The notes below the pieces were generated by a model that did not search any database, was not told the origin of the DNA, and saw only the letters and a program-made list of their open reading frames with translations. The translations under genes were made by a program, and so were the position numbers. From positions 328,652 to 392,651 of the forward strand of contig JACKOD010000005.1 of the NCBI GenBank assembly GCA_024234505.1: DNA of 64,000 bases, in the 5' to 3' direction. This document shows positions 41,753-49,959 of the stretch, piece by piece (position 1 is the stretch's first letter; every line of letters starts with the position of its first letter). The DNA comes from Hahellaceae bacterium. Lineage in GTDB: Bacteria; Pseudomonadota; Gammaproteobacteria; Pseudomonadales; Oleiphilaceae.

Positions 41753-44107
41753 TTAATTGGCGGACAGGCTTTGACGTTTGCCTGCATAGATCAGTCCCAA
41801 CCGATCACCTTGTTGAAGCAACAGCATCATCTGATTGCCTGGTGTCGTAGAGGGGGCATCGCTTTGTGCTGTACTGACGAAGCCTTGTAGTAATAGTCCA
41901 TTATTGAATGTGAATTTAATGAGTCCGTTGGCGTCAACCGTATAAGTTCCCTGCGTGACCTGCTCTGATAGTCGCTTCGCCGAAGTAACCTGATGTGTCG
42001 TCGTGTTTTGTGCTGTTTCTATCTGTGCGAGCACAAGTTCAGCCTGGGTATTGTTTAAAAACAGGAGCGAGGAGCCTGCGTAGCTGATGGCAGAGTTGCT
42101 ATCAGTTGTAACGCCAAAACTATGACCTTGTAAGTCATATACAGTGCCAGCAATAAAATCCGGAGCCACTGTTCTTAGCTCCAGGCCATGGATCAACCCT
42201 TGACCAATCGACGCCTGGTTTACTGTAACCGCCAGCTGCGAACCATTGGGCGCAATCGCGCCAATATTGCCGTTGAAGCTGACGCGGCCCCGTTGATACA
42301 GTATTTGTGCAATGATATCCGGATCGGAGCCTGACTTGCCGGTCTCAATATTTTCTTCGAGTACGATGCTGTATTGTGTGCTTGCACCTGTGCTGGTGCT
42401 GAGCGAGGTAATGCTGTTGTTTTCGAGGCGTTGGTAGCTTTTTGTTTCGTAGTCAGCTGTGGGTTGGGTTTCAGTCATTGTTGTGCCGGATGCAGACCAC
42501 TGTGCTATTTTTGCCGTATGAGTAATGACTGATCCCGTAGGGGCCAACTGAAGTAAAAACTGGATCACGCCATATTTTTTACCGTCAATGGCGGCAAGGC
42601 TAAAAGGTGCATCATCCGCTGCAGATGGTAAGTAGGAGGCGAAGGTAAATATATTCTGAGCTTCAGATTTGAAGTTTCTACGCCAGGTGTTCGTTCCTTC
42701 TTTCGTTAACTGGTAGGTGTTTCCGGTACCAAAATGTGCTGAAAACATCGCGTCTTGCGTGGGGGATGTTTCCTGCTTACGAAATAAATTGCTTACCACC
42801 GGGTTGTATTGCCAGCCCGTTCCCTGAGTGCTGGTTTTACCCGTAATGGTTTGTAAGGGGATTTTTCCGGTGAGGTAGTTCCCGGTGACCCCAAGGAAAG
42901 TGTTGGTCGCTTCTGTTGTAAACGAATTGGGCTCGTTAGGGGAAAGAATGCTTCTGGAGCCATCGGCCGCTTCAGTGAGCGCCGTTCGCAGGAAGGGAAT
43001 GTCGCCACTGAGTGAGGTCAGTGTGCGATTGGAGGATATAATTCCCATGATTAAGCCGGGATAAGTGTACCCCGTTCCGCCCTGGGTCGCATCCGAGCCT
43101 GCCTGAGTTGCCGCGGCGGTGGCCAGTACAGAAAAAGGGGTGCCATTGACATCGAATGCCTGATTGACACTAAATCCAAACATGTTGGCATTGTAGCGTT
43201 CATACTTTATGAAATTCGCCACATAGTCCTCGTAATCGGCATCGCTCGCTTTGGGAACGGTGCGAGTGGTGGCTCCGACGAACGGCGACTCAGTGCTAAG
43301 AATGGTGTCGAGTGACAGCATAATGTGTCGGTTCAGGTCGGCGGTATTTCCCAGCTGTGAAAGTGCCTGATCGATAGTGCTCGTGCTCGCAATATCGATT
43401 TCATAATTCTGGACGACAGAGGCCATCCCCCACCAGAGCTCCAGTTTAGATTCCGGCTGGCGCGTGCAGCCAATTTCTTCGGCGCAAGGTAAAAGGTTAT
43501 CGAACTGGTTTGCTGTAGAGGCGTTGGTCAGCAGCTGGTTAACCAGATAATGCGAAATGACATTGACCACATTTTGGCCATTGGTCTGAAATGGTGCCAT
43601 TAACGTTTTCGAGTTGGGTAGGGTTGCCCTGACGAAAAGATCCATTCGGGATGGTGGCAGGCTTTTAAATGTGATGGCGTAAGTGCCGTCATGGTTATCA
43701 GTCACACTATAGTCGGGGAGCACACTCGGAGATACCTGCGCGCCACTGGCGTTGAGCTGGATAACTTCAACCTTGCTTGCCTGAATCGCCCCCAACCCTC
43801 TGAACGCATAGGCTTTTGTCGGCGTAAGCCAGTTAAACAGGTCGCGATCCCAGCTGGCGAGCATCGCTTCGGTACCTTCTACGGTGACACAATAGGTAAA
43901 CTGCGTTTTTGTGGCATTGCCTTGGCAGGCGTTTTGTTCCGTAGTTGCGTTTTCACCATGCTCGCTATTGTCGCCGGCATCCTTGGGAGTAAACGAGTTG
44001 GGTGCATTGCCTGCTGCGATCACTGCATCGTTACCGCCACCGCAGCCTGTCAGTAGAAGTGGGGTTATTGCGAAAAAAGAAAACAGCAAAGTACGGGCAG
44101 GGTGCAT
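41753..44107 (-). CDS. Large lipoprotein of unknown function
   Basis: A 784-aa protein with a clear lipoprotein signal: a hydrophobic segment then LLLTGC, lipidated Cys22, and Gly at +2, which permits outer-membrane sorting. A short Asn/Glu-rich linker follows. The first 200 residues contain an immunoglobulin-like stretch (YSVTDNHDGTYAITFKSLP), and several Cys occur in two close pairs (about 65-80 and 215-222). I recognise no family; extracellular Ser/Thr/Asn-rich composition suggests surface exposure. ATG 44107 follows AAGGA by seven bases; the frame's TTG at 44125 was rejected. YfaZ-like gene upstream. Confidence 0.8.
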   Translation of the reverse strand: MHPARTLLFSFFAITPLLLTGCGGGNDAVIAAGNAPNSFTPKDAGDNSEHGENATTEQNACQGNATKTQFTYCVTVEGTEAMLASWDRDLFNWLTPTKAYAFRGLGAIQASKVEVIQLNASGAQVSPSVLPDYSVTDNHDGTYAITFKSLPPSRMDLFVRATLPNSKTLMAPFQTNGQNVVNVISHYLVNQLLTNASTANQFDNLLPCAEEIGCTRQPESKLELWWGMASVVQNYEIDIASTSTIDQALSQLGNTADLNRHIMLSLDTILSTESPFVGATTRTVPKASDADYEDYVANFIKYERYNANMFGFSVNQAFDVNGTPFSVLATAAATQAGSDATQGGTGYTYPGLIMGIISSNRTLTSLSGDIPFLRTALTEAADGSRSILSPNEPNSFTTEATNTFLGVTGNYLTGKIPLQTITGKTSTQGTGWQYNPVVSNLFRKQETSPTQDAMFSAHFGTGNTYQLTKEGTNTWRRNFKSEAQNIFTFASYLPSAADDAPFSLAAIDGKKYGVIQFLLQLAPTGSVITHTAKIAQWSASGTTMTETQPTADYETKSYQRLENNSITSLSTSTGASTQYSIVLEENIETGKSGSDPDIIAQILYQRGRVSFNGNIGAIAPNGSQLAVTVNQASIGQGLIHGLELRTVAPDFIAGTVYDLQGHSFGVTTDSNSAISYAGSSLLFLNNTQAELVLAQIETAQNTTTHQVTSAKRLSEQVTQGTYTVDANGLIKFTFNNGLLLQGFVSTAQSDAPSTTPGNQMMLLLQQGDRLGLIYAGKRQSLSAN

Positions 44108-44182
44108 CAAGATATCCTTCCTCAAGCGTTATGATATGACGATCCGGGACTTGCGTTCTGCACTGCAGATATTGGAATGTTA

Positions 44183-44215
44183 GGCTAACCGCTGTTGAGA
44201 TGAAAGCGGTTAGCC
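44183..44215 (-). terminator. Hairpin between the YfaZ-like and lipoprotein genes
   Basis: A perfect 10-bp stem, GGCTAACCGC (44183-44192) and GCGGTTAGCC (44206-44215), with a 13-base loop. It lies 20 bp after the YfaZ-like stop codon on the minus strand, before the lipoprotein gene. No T-tract follows, so it may act as an mRNA-stabilising or partial terminator structure. Confidence 0.5.
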
Positions 44216-44235
44216 GGCGGGGTGTGAAACTATCC

Positions 44236-44796
44236 TCAGAAATGCAGGCGAACACCTACAAACAATCCTTCATCCAGTGTGCGATGTTTGTTCGCAATTT
44301 CAGAGACTTGATAGTGATAGCCTGCCGAAACATCCGCTTTGGGGATCACCCGATAATTTAGCTGGAAGTTGGTATCAACCATGTCATCGGCATCCCCAAA
44401 GGACAAAATGCTGGGCGCGTAGTGAATACCTAATTCGGCAGATAAACCGGGCGCCTCAGGAATATTCACGCGAACATCGCCGCCAAGCGTTACGGCGGTA
44501 CCGTCGATCGGGTCGTCGTTGAAATAGTAAATTTTTGACCCGATGGCGACGGTGGTGGGGAGGTTGGCGATGGCTGTTTGCCCCGTTGCATGGACTCCGA
44601 GGTTAATCACATGACGTCCGCCCTCATGATAAAGATAGCCTGCGCCTAAACGGAATTCCTGTTGCAGGTTGTGGCGGATTTCGGTTGCAGCGCTATTTGA
44701 GCTGATTTTTGCATCTATTTCGCCTGCACCGGAGTGGGCAGAAAAAGCGGTCATGCAGAGTGCGCTAAGCGTTATCAGATTGATGTGTCTGTTCAT
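44236..44796 (-). CDS. YfaZ-like outer-membrane protein
   Basis: A 186-aa protein with a signal peptide (about 1-24) and strand-rich body ending in Phe (GVRLHF), consistent with a small eight-stranded barrel. The pattern (GAGYLYHEGGRHVINLGVHATG) resembles YfaZ-family proteins, whose function is unknown. ATG 44796 follows AAGG by seven bases. It lies upstream of the lipoprotein gene and 186 bp downstream of the DUF3187 gene on the same strand. Confidence 0.75.
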   Translation of the reverse strand: MNRHINLITLSALCMTAFSAHSGAGEIDAKISSNSAATEIRHNLQQEFRLGAGYLYHEGGRHVINLGVHATGQTAIANLPTTVAIGSKIYYFNDDPIDGTAVTLGGDVRVNIPEAPGLSAELGIHYAPSILSFGDADDMVDTNFQLNYRVIPKADVSAGYHYQVSEIANKHRTLDEGLFVGVRLHF

Positions 44797-44982
44797 GGAT
44801 AAACCTTGTGATTGATCAATGGGCAAGAAAAGACCTTATGGATGCGTTCAGTAAGATCTTTTAGATAAGCGTGAAGGCTGGCATGTTAAAGGTTTGAAAG
44901 GCGCCTGTGAAGTGTAATTGCGAGCGCCTTGGTATGAGGCTGTTCTTTTTCTTTTGATGTGATCCCGATGGCTGACACCAGC

Positions 44983-46011
44983 TTAAAGCGCAAAACCGAT
45001 TTCATAACTTACAAGAAAAGTAACATCGGGTGATGATTTAGATATTAAATCTTCAGAGATACCCGCCGACCAGCGTTGGTTGTTATCAAGTTCGTAGGTC
45101 GTTGCCAAATGCAGTTGTAGCGACGGAAAGCCCAGGACTTTGGTGTCACTGTGGTAGTGGGCGGAGGTCATGTCGGTTTGAATCTTGAGTTGCCACTGGT
45201 CGGAGAGAGGATACCCGAACCCCAGACGGCCATTAATCGCTAGTGGCCAGCTATTGACGCCCAAATGATTCAGCTTTTCATTACTGTAGGAGAGACCCAG
45301 GCCTCCCCACCAGGTGAGTACTTGATTGGATAGCGTGGTATGTGAAACCAACAGGCTGCCCAAACTGACATCGGTGCCTCCACTGCCCGTAAGTTTGTAT
45401 TTATCGCCTGTAGGGAGCTCGATAGCGAATTCTGTAAACAGCTCTCCCGTTTGCAGTAGCGCCCGGTGAGTCGCCTGCAATTTAGTGTCGCCGATGCCCT
45501 TGCTGGCTCGGTCGTTGTAGTAAACCGTGGTTTCATGGGTTTGGTAGGCGAGTAGATACTGATCATTCAAATGACTTTTTCTCCCTCCTTGAGGGAAGCC
45601 CAGCGTGTCGTGGAAATTGAAAATGAAATGATCCAAAAAACCATGTCCGTGTCGTAGCAAGGGAAAGCTTATTCCTGCTTGCCACTGTTCAGACAGGCCG
45701 TAACGCAGCGCCACATCGAGACGGTGTGTTTCTCCATCTACCCAGGCCACGTCATTTGCGGTAAAGGAAGACGCGAAATAATTAGCCAGCTGGTATTGTG
45801 TACTAAAAAGCAGTCTATTCGGGTCTGCCCAGTGATCTGAAAGGGCGGCGGTGGCGATGTTGGTGATGAGTGGGTTTAGGTTATGCACGTCAAGCGTCTG
45901 CGATTTTGCCTGCACAGCGTGTGCAGTTACCAACGACACCGAAAGCACTATGGTCGTGAGACAAAGCGTACGTGGTAAGCGGGAAACGGTTAGTGAAAAA
46001 TGGTGCGTCAT
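44983..46011 (-). CDS. DUF3187 family outer-membrane protein
   Basis: A 342-aa protein with a signal peptide (about 1-35, ending VQAKS). The mature part is rich in beta strands and ends with an aromatic-hydrophobic pattern (SYEIGFAL), as in outer-membrane barrels. Segments LDVHNLNPL and FHDTLGFPQGGR are DUF3187 hallmarks. No function is established. Its ATG overlaps the arsR stop by four bases (ATGA), so it is co-expressed with the regulator and may respond to the same signal as the divergent RND operon. Confidence 0.85.
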   Translation of the reverse strand: MTHHFSLTVSRLPRTLCLTTIVLSVSLVTAHAVQAKSQTLDVHNLNPLITNIATAALSDHWADPNRLLFSTQYQLANYFASSFTANDVAWVDGETHRLDVALRYGLSEQWQAGISFPLLRHGHGFLDHFIFNFHDTLGFPQGGRKSHLNDQYLLAYQTHETTVYYNDRASKGIGDTKLQATHRALLQTGELFTEFAIELPTGDKYKLTGSGGTDVSLGSLLVSHTTLSNQVLTWWGGLGLSYSNEKLNHLGVNSWPLAINGRLGFGYPLSDQWQLKIQTDMTSAHYHSDTKVLGFPSLQLHLATTYELDNNQRWSAGISEDLISKSSPDVTFLVSYEIGFAL

Positions 46012-46358
46012 TTAGTCTGATTCTGAAGTGAGAAGTTTTTTTGCAGGCTGTCGAGTTCAGTCGCGATACTCTGGCACACCCGGTCGCAGAGTTCAAAGAT
46101 GAAAGGCGCGGCAATTGAAAAATAGGCCAGATTACTTTCACTACGACGGCGCACCAGCCCTCCGTTGCGCAACGCCGCCAGATGCTTGGAAATATTGGGT
46201 TGCGTGCTGCCTGTCAATTCTACAATTTCAGTGACTGTTTTTTCGCCGCTGTGGAGCGCATGCAGAATTTTCAGACGCATGGGGTCACTGAGTAATTTGA
46301 ATCGACGTGCGACCAGCTCCATAGCCTCGTCATTCAGTTCAATTGATGTTGGGAGCAT
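46008..46358 (-). CDS. ArsR/SmtB family transcriptional repressor
   Basis: Winged-helix repressor of 116 aa. The HTH is at about 41-62 (VTEIVELTGSTQPNISKHLAAL), flanked by the beta wing (NGGLVRRRSESNLAYFSIA). The classic ELCVC alpha-3 metal site is absent. Two Cys, Cys91 and Cys95 (CDRVC), lie in the last helix and could bind metal or sense thiol oxidation. ATG 46358 was chosen over TTG 46376. It is divergent from the RND gene, whose promoter holds a fitting palindrome, and co-transcribed with DUF3187. Confidence 0.92.
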   Translation of the reverse strand: MLPTSIELNDEAMELVARRFKLLSDPMRLKILHALHSGEKTVTEIVELTGSTQPNISKHLAALRNGGLVRRRSESNLAYFSIAAPFIFELCDRVCQSIATELDSLQKNFSLQNQTK

Positions 46359-46407
46359 ATTCAGTTTACACCTCAAAATTCTGAATTTTAGCGTCTACGC
46401 TTTTAGC

Positions 46408-46416
46408 AATATAGCA
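46408..46416 (-). promoter_or_regulatory. Extended -10 promoter for arsR
   Basis: On the minus strand, TGC followed by TATATT (plus coordinates 46408-46416) is an extended -10 element about 50 bases before the arsR ATG. A weak -35 would lie next to the palindrome at 46435-46450, so ArsR could repress its own gene. Confidence 0.5.
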
Positions 46417-46426
46417 TAATTCGCTT

Positions 46427-46455
46427 TTGACAAAATAACTATGTAGTTATATAGT
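46427..46455 (+). promoter_or_regulatory. Sigma-70 promoter of the RND operon with ArsR-type operator in the spacer
   Basis: -35 TTGACA (46427-46432), 17-bp spacer and -10 TATAGT (46450-46455) are almost consensus. The spacer holds the palindrome ATAACTA-TG-TAGTTAT (46435-46450), which also covers the first -10 base. Its form (inverted repeat, AT-rich, two-base centre) fits an ArsR/SmtB operator. Binding would block RNA polymerase directly. Confidence 0.8.
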
Positions 46456-46482
46456 GTTTTTGTCTTTTGTTGAGGTGTATAC

Positions 46483-49035
46483 ATGAAACGCTGGTTGGTT
46501 GATTTGGCATTATCTCGTCCAAAGCTCATTTTTGGGCTGACACTACTCATGACCCTGTTGTTAGGTGTTCAGATGGTTCGAATCCAAGTGGATACAGATC
46601 CCGAGAATATGCTTTCCGCATTGCAACCTGACAGAGTAATGCACCAGGAAATCAAAAAACGCTTTGATTTGTCAGACATGATCGTGCTCGGAATGGTTGT
46701 TAAAGAGGGTAGAGCGCAGACGGTTTATTCAAATGAAATCCTGACATTAATAGATGCGCTGTCTACCCGGATCATGGCGATTGACGGGGTAGTTTCGCAG
46801 GATCTGATGTCATTGAGCCGGGTAGATAACATCACCCAGTCGTCACCCGGTGAAATACGTTTTAGCTGGATGCTGGAAAATCTGCCTGCCACATCAGACA
46901 CGAATTCAAGCGTTGAAAATGCCGTTAAGCGACTACCGCTGCTGAACAACACACTTGTTTCTGCAGATGGCAAAGCCGCTGCTATCTACATCCCTATTGT
47001 CGAGAAAAGCCAAAGTTACCGCATTGCCCAGGAAGTGCGGCAATTGCTGCCCTCCCATGACATGCTTGATTTCCATATCACGGGCCTGCCGGTGGCAGAA
47101 GACACGTTTGGCGTGGAAATGTTTATCCAAATGGCGATATCCGCACCGCTGGCGGCACTGACGGTGTACCTGTTGATGTTGTACTTTTTCAGAAATCCGG
47201 CGTTGGTGGCGTCCCCCATGGTGATGGCGATGGCGGTGGTCATATCAACAATGGGATTGCTGATTGGAAGTGGCCACACCGTCCACATCATGAGCTCGAT
47301 GATACCCATCTTTCTGATGCCGGTCGCTGTGGTGGATTCCGTGCACATTCTGAGCGAATTTTCTGACCGGTTTCGTTCCGGTGATGACGTGAAGGCTAAG
47401 GTGCGTGAAGTGATGGGGCATTTGTTTACCCCAATGTGGTATACCTCGATCACATCCTCCATTGGCTTTGCGTCGCTGGCGTTGACCCCGATTCCTCCGG
47501 TACAGGTATTTGGTCTGTTTGTCGCGTTTGGGATTCTGCTGGCATTTTTGTTGACCGTGACCTTTATTCCTGCCTGGATCGTCTCCATGTCACCCGAAAA
47601 GCTCAGTGCCCTGGCAAGTGCCCGCCAGATGACTGCACAACAAGAGCAGTCTCATCAAACCGTGTTGAGCCGAATGCTGCGTGCCCTGGGGCATCTGAGC
47701 ATTGACCACGGAAAATGGATTTTAGCCGTCGCATTTGCCGTTATGGTGGTCAGTTACTACGGTATTCGCCAGATTCAGATTAACGATAATCCGGTACGAT
47801 GGTTTGAAGCGCAGCACGAGATTCGTGTTGCAGACAGGGTGTTAAACGAGCACTTTGCCGGTACCTACGAAGTTTTCATGGTGTTGACGAAGACGCCTGA
47901 AAATGCCGCCATGACCGTAGAGCGTGCCGTAGAACGTGTCTTCAATTCGCGTAAAAATTCGGATGACTTTGATCATCGGAGCTATTGGAATGCGTTAAAA
48001 AGTGAAGTTGCGTCAAATGCGACTCTGGAGCAATGGTTACAGTTTCTGGATGATCAATCCTTCTCTGTAGAAGAAAAATATCAGGCATTTTTATCTGACG
48101 TAATTCAGCAGATTTCGATGGCTCTCTCGGGTCAGCGCTATTTTCAGCAGCCCGAAGCCCTGGCATATCTTGATAGTTTGCAGTCTTTTGTCAATCAGAG
48201 TGGCGAGGTGGGCAAATCCAACTCTCTTGTTGACCTGACCAAGACCGTTTATCGGGAATTACGCAGTGGCGAGGCGACTGATTACCGCTTGCCTGAAACG
48301 CAGAATGCCGTGGCGCAAACACTGCTGAGTTTTCAAGGATCGCATCGCCCCTACGATTTATGGCATATGGTCACGCCAGACTATACCTCAACCGCTATTT
48401 GGCTGCAGATGAAATCGGGCGATAACCAAACCATGGCCGGGCTACTTGATAAGGTGGCTCAATGGCAAAAAACGCATCCATTGCCGGAAGGCGTTGTGTT
48501 GAACTGGGGCGGGTTAACCTACATCAACGTGATATGGCAGGGGGAAATGGTCTCTGGCATGTTGTATAGCTTGCTGGGCTCGTTCCTGACGGTGTTTGTG
48601 GTCATGGTTGTGTTGTTCCGGTCGGTCGTATTTGGTGTGCTTGCGATGATTCCGCTGTCCATCACGATTGCAGGTATCTATGGCCTGATTGGCTGGATGG
48701 GCAAAGATTATGACATGCCTATAGCGGTGCTCTCGTCACTCACCCTTGGGTTGTCCGTTGACTTCGCTATTCATTTTCTACAGCGGTTGCGCGAATTGAA
48801 GCAATCGCTTGGTAGCTGGCATGCGGCACTGGAAGAAATGTTTGCCGAGCCGGCGCAAGCGATTACCCGCAACGCACTGGTGATTGCACTGGGTTTCACT
48901 CCGCTGCTATTGGCACCGCTCATCCCCTATAAGACGGTAGGGGTTTTTCTGGCGCTGATTATGTTGCTGTCGTGCTTGGTCACCCTGCTCATTTTACCCG
49001 CGATCATTCGTCTCAAGGCAGATCCAAGCGCTTGA
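46483..49035 (+). CDS. RND superfamily transporter, MMPL/HpnN-like
   Basis: An 850-aa inner-membrane exporter with two repeats of six spans. TM1 (about 15-33) is followed by a periplasmic loop (about 40-205) and TM2-6 (about 208-365). TM7 (about 410-430) is followed by a second loop (about 435-690) and TM8-12. Conserved polar residues of the proton path are seen in AVVDSVHILSEF and SVDFAIHFLQRL. MMPL-type RND proteins move lipids or hydrophobic compounds, without a separate membrane-fusion protein. ATG preceded by GAGGTG. It heads an operon with LolA-like and barrel genes. Confidence 0.92.
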   Translation: MKRWLVDLALSRPKLIFGLTLLMTLLLGVQMVRIQVDTDPENMLSALQPDRVMHQEIKKRFDLSDMIVLGMVVKEGRAQTVYSNEILTLIDALSTRIMAIDGVVSQDLMSLSRVDNITQSSPGEIRFSWMLENLPATSDTNSSVENAVKRLPLLNNTLVSADGKAAAIYIPIVEKSQSYRIAQEVRQLLPSHDMLDFHITGLPVAEDTFGVEMFIQMAISAPLAALTVYLLMLYFFRNPALVASPMVMAMAVVISTMGLLIGSGHTVHIMSSMIPIFLMPVAVVDSVHILSEFSDRFRSGDDVKAKVREVMGHLFTPMWYTSITSSIGFASLALTPIPPVQVFGLFVAFGILLAFLLTVTFIPAWIVSMSPEKLSALASARQMTAQQEQSHQTVLSRMLRALGHLSIDHGKWILAVAFAVMVVSYYGIRQIQINDNPVRWFEAQHEIRVADRVLNEHFAGTYEVFMVLTKTPENAAMTVERAVERVFNSRKNSDDFDHRSYWNALKSEVASNATLEQWLQFLDDQSFSVEEKYQAFLSDVIQQISMALSGQRYFQQPEALAYLDSLQSFVNQSGEVGKSNSLVDLTKTVYRELRSGEATDYRLPETQNAVAQTLLSFQGSHRPYDLWHMVTPDYTSTAIWLQMKSGDNQTMAGLLDKVAQWQKTHPLPEGVVLNWGGLTYINVIWQGEMVSGMLYSLLGSFLTVFVVMVVLFRSVVFGVLAMIPLSITIAGIYGLIGWMGKDYDMPIAVLSSLTLGLSVDFAIHFLQRLRELKQSLGSWHAALEEMFAEPAQAITRNALVIALGFTPLLLAPLIPYKTVGVFLALIMLLSCLVTLLILPAIIRLKADPSA

Positions 49036-49108
49036 GTTGCGGATGCCGCACGGTTAACCCGCATTGACCAGAAATGGAACAAACAATATTGAATCAGAGG
49101 TACATATC

Positions 49109-49948
49109 ATGGACACATTGACTTCAATGTACGGCAAAAAAGTTAGCAGATTGGCCCTGGCAGGATTCATGCTATGGGCAAGTTGGGGGGCTTCTTCTGT
49201 GTGGGCAGAGGCGCTGTCCGCCCGGATGATTATGGAGAAAGCGAATCTGGCTGCGTTTTACCAGGGCGATGATGGTAGGGCAGAGGCTCGAATGAAAATC
49301 GTCGATGGTCAGGGCAGAGAGCAGGTGCGCCAATTTGTGATACTACGCAAGGATCTCGAAGACGGGGCAAACCAGTGGTTTTATGTGCTTTTTTCGCGGC
49401 CCTCAGAGGTTAACCGAACGGCCTTTATGGTTAAAAAACAAGTCGTAAAGGAAGATGATCGTTGGTTATACCTGCCAGGTCTGGACCTGGTGAAGCGGAT
49501 ATCCGCCGGGGATAAGCGAACCAGTTTTGTGGGCTCTCATTTTTTCTACGAAGATATTTCGGGACGCAATATCAACGACGACGAGTTTCAGCTGGTCAGT
49601 GACAACGATTCCGCATACCAGATAGAGGCGACCCCTAAAGATCCTAAACTCGTAGAGTTTTCGCATTACCGGGTCGTTATTGACAAGCAGACCTATCTGC
49701 CCCTGAGCGCCGAGTACTTCGACGCACAAGGTAAGGTTTATCGTCGTGCTGAATTACTTAAAGTGGAATTAATCGACGGCATTCCAACAGGTACCGTTTT
49801 GAAGATGAGTGATCTGGTTTCGGGGGGGTATACCGTGACCCAAATGCGCGGAATTCACTACAACCTGGGGATTCCTGAAAACGTTTTTGCCGAGCGTAGC
49901 CTGAGATCACCACCCCGTGAGTGGCTTGATAATTCGGCCGGACATTAA
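49109..49948 (+). CDS. LolA-like outer-membrane lipoprotein-sorting family protein
   Basis: A 279-aa periplasmic protein with a signal peptide (about 1-33, ending SSVWAEA) and the COG2834-type core DDRWLYLPGLDLVKRISAGD followed by RTSFVGSHFFYEDI. This family has a LolA-like half-barrel and occurs next to MMPL-type RND genes, so a role as periplasmic ligand carrier is inferred. ATG 49109 follows AGAGGT by seven bases; the frame from 49064 was rejected. It lies between the RND gene and the barrel gene. Confidence 0.88.
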   Translation: MDTLTSMYGKKVSRLALAGFMLWASWGASSVWAEALSARMIMEKANLAAFYQGDDGRAEARMKIVDGQGREQVRQFVILRKDLEDGANQWFYVLFSRPSEVNRTAFMVKKQVVKEDDRWLYLPGLDLVKRISAGDKRTSFVGSHFFYEDISGRNINDDEFQLVSDNDSAYQIEATPKDPKLVEFSHYRVVIDKQTYLPLSAEYFDAQGKVYRRAELLKVELIDGIPTGTVLKMSDLVSGGYTVTQMRGIHYNLGIPENVFAERSLRSPPREWLDNSAGH

Positions 49949-49959
49949 GGTGTTTTTAC

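Noticed and set aside
44883..44983. Inverted repeat AAGGCGC...GCGCCTT after the DUF3187 gene
   Set aside because: Only seven pairs with a 19-base loop and no T-tract; not strong enough to list.
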